A stretch of DNA of 64,000 nucleotides from Paenibacillus amylolyticus (GTDB lineage: Bacteria > Bacillota > Bacilli > Paenibacillales > Paenibacillaceae): positions 2,790,001 through 2,854,000 of the forward strand of contig NZ_BCNV01000001.1 of the NCBI RefSeq assembly GCF_001570725.1, in the 5' to 3' direction. Shown piece after piece: positions 1-8,966 of this stretch (position 1 is the first letter of the stretch; the number at the start of each line of letters is the position of its first letter). A model generated the notes under the pieces. That model saw nothing but the letters and a program-made list of their open reading frames with translations. It made no database searches and was not told where the DNA came from. A program made the translations under genes and the position numbers.

Positions 1-271
1 CTTCCAGCATGGGGTCGGCTTCCCCTCTTAGCACACGTTTAGCACGAACAAATCCCATACTGGGGTGAAACTCAAGCTCCGTTGCATCCTTGCGAAACAG
101 GCGCGCTCTGCCATTGAGCACGACCAGGATTTCATCGATACCATAATGTTCAATTAGTCTGGGTAAAGACGTTCTCTTGCGCGGTACGTAGGTACCTCCA
201 GTCGTTTCGGCGAGCTTACGTGCACGCTCCACCTGAGAGGCAATCTCCTTGTCACCGGTTGTAATGTACAT
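1..271 (-). CDS. Partial SAM-dependent methyltransferase-like protein (N-terminus)
   Basis: Only the first 90 codons are present; the gene runs off the left edge. The start ATG at 271 follows a GGGGGA ribosome binding site and lies 17 bases downstream of the mutL stop, so it is probably the last member seen of a mutS-mutL transcript. The visible protein begins MYITTGDKE and contains GGTYVPR, a HYGIDEILVVL stretch and FHPSMGFVRAKR. I recognise this as the N-terminal part of the family annotated in Bacillota as class I SAM-dependent methyltransferase (RsmJ-like). The methyl-donor binding motifs are not in the window, so the activity is family inference only. Confidence 0.6.
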   Translation of the reverse strand, partial: MYITTGDKEIASQVERARKLAETTGGTYVPRKRTSLPRLIEHYGIDEILVVLNGRARLFRKDATELEFHPSMGFVRAKRVLRGEADPMLE

Positions 272-288
272 AATGTCCCCCTAAATAG

Positions 289-2523
289 CTACATCACTCG
301 TTTAAATAATTTCTCTAGATCATACGTTGAAAATGAAATCACTATCGGTCGCCCATGCGGACACGTGTAGGGCTGTCGACATGAACCAAGACGCTGAATC
401 AGCACCTCTGCCTCCTGATCCGTCAGCTTCTGGTTGGCTTTGATAGACGCCTTGCAGGAGCACATAATGGATGCAGCCTCCCTCATCTTGGCGACATCTA
501 TACTGCGTTCACTAAGAACCCATTCGGACATTTCTTCAATAATGTCTTTCTCGTCCCCTTTGGGGAACCAGAACGGGTGGGAACGCACACGGAACGTCTG
601 TCCACCGAAATGCTCCAAATATACACCCGCCTGTTCGAACCAGGCCAGTCTTGTTTTCAGCTTTTCCGTCTCCGAAGGTGTGAACTCCAGCGTAATCGGC
701 AGCAGTAACTCTTGTGAGGCCTGGGCAGGGTTACCGAATTTCTCGTAGTAATACTCATAATTTACACGTTCATGAGCGGCATGCTGATCAATCAAATATA
801 AACCTTGGTCATTTTGCGCAATCAAATACGTACCATGATGCTGTCCGATCAGACTCAGCTCCGGAAATGCGGGCATGGATGCATCCGATTTAATGGCAGC
901 GGCAAGTTGGGTCGCATCAGGCAAAGCTGAAGTTTTCCACGTCCGTTCATTTCTCGCAATCGAAGACGGGTTATACGATGAACGTGCTTCCCTAACCGAT
1001 GAATATACGGAATCGGAGCGGTACGTAGCTGGTGTGCCTTCACCCAACGGTTTCTCTGTTGCTCTACGATCTCTGCGATCTTGAGAAGAGAGGTCAGTTT
1101 TCGGAAAAGTTTCGGTAGAACTTGTACTTGAATTTAAACTTGTCCTTACATCCTTAGCGCCTTTTTGCACGTCAACAGATGTCTGCTCCCCGTCATGACT
1201 AGCAATCTTCTGCAAGATATCCCCGTTCCAACTTTCTAACTGCTCAGGGGGGTGTGTAATCTCAGGTGGAGCTTCGGGCAGCGGCACCGACTGACCCTCT
1301 TCAGATACTGGTTGTCCTGTGGTCACATCCGCCGGAGCATCCAAATCCAGATCATCATCTTCCGCAGTCAACTTCAGCGGCGCACTACCAGGTTTCCCGA
1401 GCGGACCTTGTTGACCATATCCTTCTGCATCAGATGGATCTTTCAGAGGACCACGTGGAAAGAGGAATTGTTCCTGGATAAAGGAACTATCGTCTCCACG
1501 TCGAATCTGCTGCTTTTTGACCTGTGGAATCAATACCTCCTGCCGGAGTATCCCCCGTAGCGTCGTCTCTATAAATTCATATAGTTCTGGTTCCTTACTG
1601 AAGCGAACCTCCAACTTGGCCGGATGCACGTTCACATCCACGAGAGAGGGGTGCATCTCCAACTGCACCACGACAAGTGGGAACCGATTAATGGGCAGCA
1701 AGGTATGGTAGGCTTTGAGAATCGCCTGATTGAGACCGTAATTGCGAACAAATCGCCCATTAACAATCGTCGACATCCCACCACGATTCGCTCGTGTCCA
1801 TTCTGGCAGACTGATCAGCCCGCTCACCCGGTAATCCAGACTTTCTCCCTGGATGGGAAGCATCGCTTTGGCAGCACTTGTCCCATAGATCGCTGCAACC
1901 ACTTGCAGCAGATCGCCGTTACCCAACGTCTGAAGCAACACATTCTCATTATGGCGCAATCGGAACGAAATGTTCGGGTGAGACATAGCCATCCGGTATA
2001 GGACATCTGAAATGTGTCCCAGTTCCGTCTGGATCGTTTTCATATATTTGAGTCTGGCTGGTGTATTGTAAAATAGTTCTCTCACTGCAAAATCTGTACC
2101 TTGGGGTGAGGTTGCATCTTCATGAGATATAAGGTTCCCGCCTTCAATTACGATGCGGCGCCCCCGCCCATCATTATCACTTGCGGATAACACCTCTACC
2201 TTGGACACTGCGGCAATACTCGCCAGGGCTTCGCCACGGAATCCAAGACTTGTGATCTGAAACAGATCTCGGCCGTGGGCTATTTTACTAGTCGCATGAC
2301 GATAAAAGGCAGTCTCCATATCCTCTGGCTCAATACCTGAACCATTGTCTTTGACACGAATACTGAGGAGTCCACCCTCTTCCACCGTGACTTCAATCTT
2401 GGTTGCGCCTGCATCCACCGAGTTTTCGAGCAACTCTTTGACGACTGAAGCAGGTCGTTCGACCACCTCACCCGCCGCGATCTGGTTGGCAATATGTTCA
2501 TCAAGCACATGTATTTTCGCCAC
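289..2523 (-). CDS. mutL: DNA mismatch repair protein MutL
   Basis: MutL links mismatch recognition by MutS to strand nicking. The 744-residue protein has the N-terminal GHKL ATPase motifs (KELLENSVDAG, DNGSGI, GFRGEAL), the transducer domain to about residue 335, a long low-complexity linker rich in Ser, Pro and Glu (about 340-560), and a C-terminal dimerisation/endonuclease domain. DQHAAHERVNYE from residue 579 fits the DQHA-x2-E-x4-E metal site of endonuclease-competent MutL, supported by the late SCKASIK and CPHGRP motifs. This is the nicking form found in organisms without MutH. The start is GTG, with GGGAGGGG eight to ten bases upstream. It lies 21 bases downstream of mutS and is surely co-transcribed with it. 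Confidence 0.97.
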   Translation of the reverse strand: MAKIHVLDEHIANQIAAGEVVERPASVVKELLENSVDAGATKIEVTVEEGGLLSIRVKDNGSGIEPEDMETAFYRHATSKIAHGRDLFQITSLGFRGEALASIAAVSKVEVLSASDNDGRGRRIVIEGGNLISHEDATSPQGTDFAVRELFYNTPARLKYMKTIQTELGHISDVLYRMAMSHPNISFRLRHNENVLLQTLGNGDLLQVVAAIYGTSAAKAMLPIQGESLDYRVSGLISLPEWTRANRGGMSTIVNGRFVRNYGLNQAILKAYHTLLPINRFPLVVVQLEMHPSLVDVNVHPAKLEVRFSKEPELYEFIETTLRGILRQEVLIPQVKKQQIRRGDDSSFIQEQFLFPRGPLKDPSDAEGYGQQGPLGKPGSAPLKLTAEDDDLDLDAPADVTTGQPVSEEGQSVPLPEAPPEITHPPEQLESWNGDILQKIASHDGEQTSVDVQKGAKDVRTSLNSSTSSTETFPKTDLSSQDRRDRRATEKPLGEGTPATYRSDSVYSSVREARSSYNPSSIARNERTWKTSALPDATQLAAAIKSDASMPAFPELSLIGQHHGTYLIAQNDQGLYLIDQHAAHERVNYEYYYEKFGNPAQASQELLLPITLEFTPSETEKLKTRLAWFEQAGVYLEHFGGQTFRVRSHPFWFPKGDEKDIIEEMSEWVLSERSIDVAKMREAASIMCSCKASIKANQKLTDQEAEVLIQRLGSCRQPYTCPHGRPIVISFSTYDLEKLFKRVM

Positions 2524-2544
2524 AGGTTTTCCCCTCCCTTATAC

Positions 2545-5349
2545 TCAGGATAATTGCTGTGCCTTCAATTTGAGATCATTCAATATCTGCATCGCCTGAA
2601 GAGGCGTCATATTCATGACGTCGATATCTTTCATCGTACGGATGAATTCTCGCGCTGGTTTATCCACCGCAACTACATCCGCTTTCGTTGCCACACTCGG
2701 CTCATCATCTCCAAAGATGGACAGTTGAACCACATCCGATTGGCTCGCACTGGACTGTACTTTGCTGCTGTTTGATTTCTTGGCATGTTGCTTCCCAACC
2801 GAATCTTCAATAGAAGCTGTGTAATCTGTACTTTCCACAGTCTCATACTCCCGAATTAATGGTGCTGCATCCGTGTGCTGGAATTCTACACCTTTGACAT
2901 TCAGGCCTGCTTCCTGCTTCTCACTACCGATATACTCACTACCTACCGCTACCTGCGCAGCTGCATGCTCGAACCCATGCAACAATCCATTCGCCCGCTC
3001 AATAATGCTATCAGGCAGACCTGCAAGCCGTGCACAATAGATACCATAACTGCTGCTGGCTGCCCCGGCAATCAATTTGCGTAGGAAATTAACTTTGTCA
3101 CCACTCTCCTGTACGGCCATCGAGTAGTTGGCCAACTTGTCCAGACTCTCCTCCAGATGAGCAAGTTCATGGAAATGAGTTGATACAAGAGCTTTACAGC
3201 CGATAATATCATGTACATATTCAATAACAGACTGTGCGATAGCCATACCTTCGCTGGTTGACGTTCCCCGTCCCAATTCATCGATAATGATCAGACTGCG
3301 CGGTGTCGCTTTGTCCGTCATGACCTGAATATCCGCCATCTCCACCATGAATGTGCTTTGTCCACCAATGAGATCATCCGCGGCACCGATCCGTGTGAAT
3401 ATGCGATCCATGATCGGCACTTCCGCCTGACCCGCAGGTACAAAACAACCTACTTGCGCCAAAATGGAGATTAAAGCGACCTGTCGCATATACGTACTCT
3501 TACCAGCCATATTCGGACCGGTAATCAGCAGAATACGTGCCTCTTCCTTGGTCATTGCCGTGTGATTGGCAATAAATGCGCCATCTCGCATGACCGCCTC
3601 AACGACCGGATGACGTCCTTCTTCTACAACCAGATCATAACCGTCGGTCAGTGTAGGTCGTACAAAGTTTCGCTCAGCACTGATCACCGCAAAGGACTGA
3701 TACACATCAATCTCTGCAACCTGTTCGGCCAGTTTCTGCAGTCTTGCAATTTCTTTGTTCAATCGCTCGCGCAGCTCTGCGAACAGTCCATACTCAATAT
3801 CAACCATTTTGTCCTGAGCTTCAAGAATCAACGTCTCTTTTTCCTTCAACTCCGGCGTAATATATCGTTCTGCATTAGCGAGTGTCTGTTTACGTTCATA
3901 ACGTCCCTCTGGCAACGAGGACAGATTGGACTTGGTGATCTCGATATAATAACCAAACACTTTGTTATATCCAATCTTCAGCGATCGAATGCCTGTCGCC
4001 TCACGCTCTCGCGCTTCCAGCTCCGCAATCCACTGTTTCCCGTTGACCGAAGCCTCACGCAATTCATCCAGACGTTCATGATAGCCTTCACGAATAAGAC
4101 CTCCGTCCCTTACCGATACCGGCGGCTCGTCCACAATGGCTTGCCCGATGGCTTCACGCAGATCATTGCAATCATCCATCGTATTGGCAATATGTTGGAG
4201 TGTTGCAGAAGAAGATCCAGCGCAATGCTGGCGTAGCCCTGGAATTTTCTCGAGCGATGACTTGAGCGCATTCAGATCACGACCATTGGCATTACCAAAA
4301 GCAATCCGGCCTACCAATCGCTCCAGATCATAGATGTCTTTGAGTTCTGCCCGCAGGTCCTCACGCAATATAAACTGGTTGTACAGTGTATCCACCGCTT
4401 CCAGACGCTCATTAATCTTCCCTTTTTGCAGCAATGGCTTATCGACCCACCGACGCAGCATTCTCGCACCCATGGACGTCTCAGTCCGATCAAGCAACCA
4501 GAGTAATGAACCTTTTTTGGAACGCTCACGAACGGTTTCCACTAATTCCAGGTTTCGGCGGGTAAATGGGTCTAAGATCATGTAATGATCCGGCTCATAT
4601 GTTGAGATTTGTGTTAATTGTCCAAGCGAACGTTTCTGTGTCTCACTCAGATAGGAGAAAAGTCGTGCAATACACGCTTGACGTTCAGGCTCCAATCTGG
4701 CCCACACAGCCTCTCCAAACTGCTGACGGACCAGATCTTCCTTATTCTTTGTCCACGACGTGTAGACCACAGGGCGACCGATTGGAGATGCCTCGGCTTC
4801 TACCGTTTCAAGCAACGCTGCATCCCCTACAAGCTCCGATGGTTCATAGATTCCGATTTCATCCTTGAGCCATTCCTTGGAATAGGGTACTGATGTCACA
4901 TACAATTCACCTGTTGAAAGATCACAAGCTGCAAGCGCCAGCGTATTCTGATTACCTGTAAGACAGACCATGTAGTTGTTGGACTTGTCCCCCAGCGTTT
5001 TTCCTTCCATCACCGTTCCGGGTGTAACCACACGTACAATTTCACGTCGAACCATGCCTTTAGTTACACTTGCATCTTCCATCTGCTCGCATATCGCGAC
5101 TTTATATCCTTTTTCAATCAGACGCTGTATGTAATTGTCAGCCGAATGATAAGGTACACCGCACATCGGAATTTTGTCATCCGTGCCCCCATTACGTGCG
5201 GTCAGCGTGATCTCAAGTTCACGGGAAGCATTAATCGCATCCTCGAAGAACAGTTCATAGAAGTCACCCAGTCTAAAAAATAGAAAAGCATCTTGCGCTT
5301 CGGCCTTCACTTGCAAATATTGTTGAATCATCGGCGTATACTGAGCCAT
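2545..5349 (-). CDS. mutS: DNA mismatch repair protein MutS
   Basis: MutS recognises mismatches and small loops. I place the start at the ATG at 5349 (MAQYTPMIQQY), which has GGAGG nine bases upstream; the frame stays open for 20 more codons but those have no ribosome binding site and do not resemble MutS. The 934-residue product has the mismatch-binding domain with the FYELFFEDA motif, the connector, core and clamp domains, and an ATPase domain with Walker A GPNMAGKSTYMRQ, Walker B IIIDELGRGTS and the STHFHEL switch. The C-terminal tail is long and Ser/Lys rich and carries QLSIF, a likely beta-clamp binding motif, before a short helical end. It heads the mutS-mutL operon. Confidence 0.97.
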   Translation of the reverse strand: MAQYTPMIQQYLQVKAEAQDAFLFFRLGDFYELFFEDAINASRELEITLTARNGGTDDKIPMCGVPYHSADNYIQRLIEKGYKVAICEQMEDASVTKGMVRREIVRVVTPGTVMEGKTLGDKSNNYMVCLTGNQNTLALAACDLSTGELYVTSVPYSKEWLKDEIGIYEPSELVGDAALLETVEAEASPIGRPVVYTSWTKNKEDLVRQQFGEAVWARLEPERQACIARLFSYLSETQKRSLGQLTQISTYEPDHYMILDPFTRRNLELVETVRERSKKGSLLWLLDRTETSMGARMLRRWVDKPLLQKGKINERLEAVDTLYNQFILREDLRAELKDIYDLERLVGRIAFGNANGRDLNALKSSLEKIPGLRQHCAGSSSATLQHIANTMDDCNDLREAIGQAIVDEPPVSVRDGGLIREGYHERLDELREASVNGKQWIAELEAREREATGIRSLKIGYNKVFGYYIEITKSNLSSLPEGRYERKQTLANAERYITPELKEKETLILEAQDKMVDIEYGLFAELRERLNKEIARLQKLAEQVAEIDVYQSFAVISAERNFVRPTLTDGYDLVVEEGRHPVVEAVMRDGAFIANHTAMTKEEARILLITGPNMAGKSTYMRQVALISILAQVGCFVPAGQAEVPIMDRIFTRIGAADDLIGGQSTFMVEMADIQVMTDKATPRSLIIIDELGRGTSTSEGMAIAQSVIEYVHDIIGCKALVSTHFHELAHLEESLDKLANYSMAVQESGDKVNFLRKLIAGAASSSYGIYCARLAGLPDSIIERANGLLHGFEHAAAQVAVGSEYIGSEKQEAGLNVKGVEFQHTDAAPLIREYETVESTDYTASIEDSVGKQHAKKSNSSKVQSSASQSDVVQLSIFGDDEPSVATKADVVAVDKPAREFIRTMKDIDVMNMTPLQAMQILNDLKLKAQQLS

Positions 5350-5527
5350 GATGAATATCCTCCATCCCGTTCCTATAATGTCAGGAAGAAACGCGTCCTG
5401 GAAGGACAATAAGACGGTCAGGCACTGTGTTTGCGCCTCCGCCTTATGTTTTGGCTAATCGCCACTTCCTTCAAAGGTTGCTGCTTCCATATCTTCCGTT
5501 GCTATCATTTAAAAAGACTTGTTTCTT

Positions 5528-5536
5528 ATTATATCA
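5528..5536 (-). promoter_or_regulatory. Candidate extended -10 promoter for mutS-mutL
   Basis: On the minus strand the sequence reads TGATATAAT, a perfect TATAAT with the TG extension, about 180 bases before the mutS start and immediately after the amidoligase stop. No good -35 is visible, which is normal for extended -10 promoters. It suggests mutS-mutL is transcribed separately from the coat-associated genes upstream. Confidence 0.5.
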
Positions 5537-5552
5537 AAAAAACGCCCGTACT

Positions 5553-6803
5553 TCATGAACCTGCCCGAATATTCCAGAGTTTGCGAATATCGCGGCTCTC
5601 ATCCCAGGTTCTTCCCAGTTTTAATTGAAGGAGTAACGGTGACGCATACCGCTCATAACGTGCATATCCATCCAAGCTCTTCAGATCATCTACCAGAGCT
5701 GGAATGTGTTCCTTGATCACTTCGCGCTTTCCTTCATAAAAAGCGGTATGAACATCAGCTTTCTCCAACGGACGCTGCCGTAATTGAGTATACCCGCTCA
5801 CGATCAGACCTGCCAATGCCACAACGCCTTTCGCAACAAGGGGCGACACAAGGAAACTGGGTAACGTACGATACTCAAACCCACCGTAGGATTTCAGGCG
5901 AAAATCACCAAGTGCTCCATAACGGGGCCGTCTCCCCGATCCACGCGGGTCTTGAAGAAATGCCAGCGGCAATGCCAGATAATTGTCCAGTGCACGGAGC
6001 AGTTCCCCGGTAAGATTCACGCCACTAAAATGAATATGACCGCCTAGAGGTAATCCACGCTGTGGCATCCCTCCTGCCTGCCAGATGAGTGAGTGATCAC
6101 TGATGCTGCGAGAAGCCGCTGCGAATGCCCTCATAAGATGAGCCAGTAGCTCACGCGGCTCAGAGCTGGGTGCGGGCCGCAATTCGGCAATTGGGTATAT
6201 ACGCCGGCCACCAATCGTCACGGAATCACAGCCTGCCATTCCTGAGCGTTCGAGAAATCTGGAGGCGGGTACAATTTTGGATTCTGGCATCTGTACCAGA
6301 ACAAACTCGGGGTCCATCCCAAGTATGGGAACGGGTCTGTGATTCCACTCCTCATCCAGCAGTTCCTGCTGCTGCTTCCAGCTTTCCCTGTAGGTAGCGG
6401 CAAGGTTGGTCACCCCTTTCCAGGGGCACGGATCGATCGAAATCACGGCACAACCGCCGTTCCCGGAGGATTCCATTCGAACAGCTCCATGATCCAGTCC
6501 TAGCGTATACAGCGTTTTGATCGCAAGCCGTTCAACACGCTTGAACAAGGTTGAACTCGCTTCACGCTCCAACAGACTTTCCTGTGTCCCTCCCATGCCG
6601 CTAGTATCCTTACGCTTGATCCGGATCGCCTGCAGACAGCTTATCTCTACATCGTAGCGTACACGCAAACCTGGTTCACGCTTACGCCGATCCTGTAGTG
6701 ACAATACTTCTATGCCTGCCTGTTTCAACCGTTCTGTACGTTGAGCAGAGGTCATATCTTCATATCGGCGTAGCGCTTCCTCCGCTTGTTGCATCACATT
6801 CAT
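5553..6803 (-). CDS. PhiEco32-type amidoligase family protein (putative COOH-NH2 ligase)
   Basis: The 416-residue protein resembles the phiEco32-like amidoligase type 2 family, predicted carboxylate-amine ligases with a glutamine-synthetase-like fold that would join a carboxylate to an amine using ATP. Supporting motifs are GMDPEF in the middle, GGHIHFSG (likely metal/ATP-binding His residues) and the later YGGFEYRTLPSFL. About 150 N-terminal residues are less typical and begin with a charged helix. The start ATG at 6803 has GGGAGGGGGG upstream. It lies between cotE and mutS in the same orientation but has terminator-like hairpins before it and a mutS promoter after it. The substrate is unknown; a role in cross-linking or modifying spore coat or wall peptides is an inference from position only. 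Confidence 0.75.
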   Translation of the reverse strand: MNVMQQAEEALRRYEDMTSAQRTERLKQAGIEVLSLQDRRKREPGLRVRYDVEISCLQAIRIKRKDTSGMGGTQESLLEREASSTLFKRVERLAIKTLYTLGLDHGAVRMESSGNGGCAVISIDPCPWKGVTNLAATYRESWKQQQELLDEEWNHRPVPILGMDPEFVLVQMPESKIVPASRFLERSGMAGCDSVTIGGRRIYPIAELRPAPSSEPRELLAHLMRAFAAASRSISDHSLIWQAGGMPQRGLPLGGHIHFSGVNLTGELLRALDNYLALPLAFLQDPRGSGRRPRYGALGDFRLKSYGGFEYRTLPSFLVSPLVAKGVVALAGLIVSGYTQLRQRPLEKADVHTAFYEGKREVIKEHIPALVDDLKSLDGYARYERYASPLLLQLKLGRTWDESRDIRKLWNIRAGS

Positions 6804-6832
6804 GACGCCCCCCCTCCCAGATCATGCAACTA

Positions 6833-6896
6833 AAATAAAAATAACCCCGCAATGCGGAGCCTTCCCGTGAAAGGTATTCCTGGCACATTGCGAGGC
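6833..6896 (-). terminator. Terminator-like hairpin between cotE and the amidoligase gene
   Basis: On the minus strand CCTCGCAATG pairs with GCATTGCGGGG about 40 bases later and is followed by TTATTTTTATTTT. A second small stem (CTTTCACGGGAAGG) sits in the loop. It is most simply a second cotE terminator, but it also forms the leader of the amidoligase mRNA, 30 bases before its start. Confidence 0.6.
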
Positions 6897-6920
6897 TCGT
6901 TACCACCCATTTTTCAATAT

Positions 6921-6947
6921 TTAAGAAGAAAGAGGGCTTACGCCCTC
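6921..6947 (-). terminator. Intrinsic terminator after cotE
   Basis: GAGGGC and GCCCTC pair around a GTAA loop and are followed on the minus strand by TTTCTTCTT. A further hairpin (GCGCC AGAA GGCGC) lies just upstream. It ends the cotE transcript. Confidence 0.7.
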
Positions 6948-7004
6948 TTCACCGCGCCTTCTGGCGCATATGATACCTTAGGTTATCAAATACAGGCGTC
7001 CAAC

Positions 7005-7565
7005 TCACAGCTCATCGTCGAGCAGATCAGGATCGAGATCGTCATAATCTCCATCGCCACTGCCAAAGTCATAGTCCTTGTCTTCGTAATCACCGCAACC
7101 ATCTGTGCAGACCTTCACACAAACTTTTGTCTCGGCAACGAGTTCCACAGCGAATTCCCTTTCTACCCGGATAATTACACTGCTTCCACCTGCTGATACT
7201 GTGGCTTCCACACAGCTAGGTTCCTGCGTTGCATCCGCAGATACCTCTACTGTGGAAGTCCGGTGTTTCGGGTCCAAATAGGACAAAGGCACATGTTCTA
7301 CATACGACACCGTTTCTTTGGCTACATCCGTCTGCGAATTCTTGTCATAGGAATACCAAATGTTGATATCGTAAGTACCAATAACTTCAATTCCGTCACC
7401 CGCTGATACGGCTTCATATTGGTGGTTGATAATCCAAGCCCCCAAAATACTTGTCGGACCATTTGGCGGAGTCACGGTATGTGTTACGGTAGAGAACTTA
7501 CGACCTTTGCCGCAGATCGCCTTCGTGATAATCTCTCTACATTGATGTTTATGACTCAATGACAT
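7005..7565 (-). CDS. cotE: Outer spore coat morphogenetic protein CotE
   Basis: CotE organises the outer coat of the endospore by self-assembling around the forespore and recruiting outer coat proteins. The 186-residue product matches CotE in length and in recognisable segments: CREIITKAICGKGRKFS near the N-terminus, ILGAWIINHQYEA, and the very acidic C-terminal tail rich in Asp, Glu and Gly. The start ATG at 7565 has GGAGGAGG eight bases upstream. As in Bacillus it lies near mutS-mutL, but here an amidoligase-like gene is inserted between them. CotE is transcribed in the mother cell by sporulation sigma factors in Bacillus; I could not confidently place such a promoter here. Confidence 0.93.
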   Translation of the reverse strand: MSLSHKHQCREIITKAICGKGRKFSTVTHTVTPPNGPTSILGAWIINHQYEAVSAGDGIEVIGTYDINIWYSYDKNSQTDVAKETVSYVEHVPLSYLDPKHRTSTVEVSADATQEPSCVEATVSAGGSSVIIRVEREFAVELVAETKVCVKVCTDGCGDYEDKDYDFGSGDGDYDDLDPDLLDDEL

Positions 7566-7640
7566 CTTTAAACCTCCTCCATACAATCATTCACTACAAG
7601 TGTATGCAGGGCATTCGTCTAGGGTGACAACTATTTTCTA

Positions 7641-8618
7641 TTATTCGTTTGTAGATTGGGACCGGTCCGAGATTGGGGACGGTGCTTTGTCCTTCTTCGC
7701 GACTTTCAGATAAAGCGCGAGTTCGCGGCATAGCTGGAGAATTGCTGAACGAATCTCGAATTCTTCCCTTGTATCCGGCAGCTCCATACGTCTGAATTCT
7801 TCTTGCACATCCGCAAGAAGTTTTTCAGTTCGTCCAGTGTAGGATTCAGTAAGCACATCCTGACTGAGTTGATCGAATAGCTCCGATACCATTTCCGCAT
7901 GTGGCATCTTCTCATAGATCTGGGACACCAGATGCATCATGTGCTGGATGGAGTCCAGCTGCGTTTTGCGCATATAGAAGTAGACACTCCATTCCTCATT
8001 CGGATGAATCACCTGATTCTCCAGAGATCGCTTGGCTGCTTCGATGCCGCCCAGAATCGCTTTATCTGCTTCAATCAGTTCTCTCCCTGCCCACGCTTCA
8101 TTAGGATTACGCAGCGTCGCCGCAAATTCTTTGAAGATCTTCGAGAAAAGTTCATCGATACGTTTGCGGATGCGCAGCATTTGTGGATCGGCTGCCGGCA
8201 TATAAGCAAGGTTAACTGCCATTGCTGAACCAAGACCAATCAGCAGCAATGCAATTTGCACGAGAATGACATGAATGTCCATCTCCCCGCCCCCAAACAC
8301 CCGAAACACCACGACTGATCCTGTTACAATGCCTTCCTTGAAGCCTACCCGAACAATCACCGGGAATGCGATCAATATGTATACTGCCAGCACCCAATAA
8401 TGGAAGCCTAGAAAGTGAAAAAGTACACTTGCAAATAAAAGCCCAACTACTGAAGCAAAAAAACGCGCCGATATGGTGCGAATACTTCGTTTTCTCGTTA
8501 CATCCACGCCAAGAATGGCAAGCAATCCCGCTGATGTTGGTCCCGGCAGGCGGCACCAATCCGCAATCAATACGGCCATTAATGCGGCGATTGCGGTTTT
8601 AATTACCCTAAAACCCAT
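7641..8618 (-). CDS. Aromatic acid exporter family membrane protein (ArAE/DUF939 type)
   Basis: The 325-residue protein has an N-terminal half made of hydrophobic membrane segments (roughly residues 5-150, including the MGFRVIKTAIAALMAVLIAD start and the GPTSAGLLAILGVDVTRKRS segment typical of the family) and a soluble, helical, charged C-terminal half of about 170 residues. This is the layout of the Bacillota ArAE_1 proteins, related to the FUSC/AaeB exporters. Transport of aromatic acids is known only for distant relatives, so the substrate is unknown. The start at 8618 has GAGGAGA about eleven bases upstream. It is the only gene of its transcript, with cotE beginning 75 bases downstream. 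Confidence 0.8.
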   Translation of the reverse strand: MGFRVIKTAIAALMAVLIADWCRLPGPTSAGLLAILGVDVTRKRSIRTISARFFASVVGLLFASVLFHFLGFHYWVLAVYILIAFPVIVRVGFKEGIVTGSVVVFRVFGGGEMDIHVILVQIALLLIGLGSAMAVNLAYMPAADPQMLRIRKRIDELFSKIFKEFAATLRNPNEAWAGRELIEADKAILGGIEAAKRSLENQVIHPNEEWSVYFYMRKTQLDSIQHMMHLVSQIYEKMPHAEMVSELFDQLSQDVLTESYTGRTEKLLADVQEEFRRMELPDTREEFEIRSAILQLCRELALYLKVAKKDKAPSPISDRSQSTNE

Positions 8619-8966
8619 TTAACATTCCATCTCCTCTAAGCTGCAAAAAAATTCTTAGCCAGCTCGTCGCCTCATTCAGTTATGATGACTAGTATGTCTC
8701 ATCCAAATGTAAACTAGACGACATCAACCGACATGCGCATGCATGCCGGTCACAGCAACACGCCCCGAATGAGGGACGCTGGCAAGTTAGATCGTTGCGA
8801 CAGAACCTCAAGGCCCTCTTCTCCAATCATCGCATTCATTCCGGATCTGCGCGGAATATTCATACTAAATATGGTACTTGATTTTACGGTATCGGGCAAC
8901 GTGACACCCCTTGTGAAATTGTATACATATCATAAACATTCATAATAGGAATAAAACACGGCTAAA
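8619..8966. other. Intergenic region, one doubtful small frame
   Basis: This 348-base gap separates the ABC permease from the ArAE gene. On the minus strand a 49-codon frame runs from a TTG at 8899, preceded by AAGGGG, to a TGA at 8750. Its product resembles nothing I know, so I do not call it. No clear terminator is seen after the permease gene. Confidence 0.3.

Noticed and set aside
5350..5409. 20 extra N-terminal codons for MutS
   Set aside because: The extension has no ribosome binding site and no MutS similarity, while the internal ATG has GGAGG at good spacing and begins the conserved domain.
8750..8899. 49-codon minus-strand frame with TTG start before the ArAE gene
   Set aside because: Only moderate ribosome binding site, rare start and no recognisable product; kept as part of the intergenic note.
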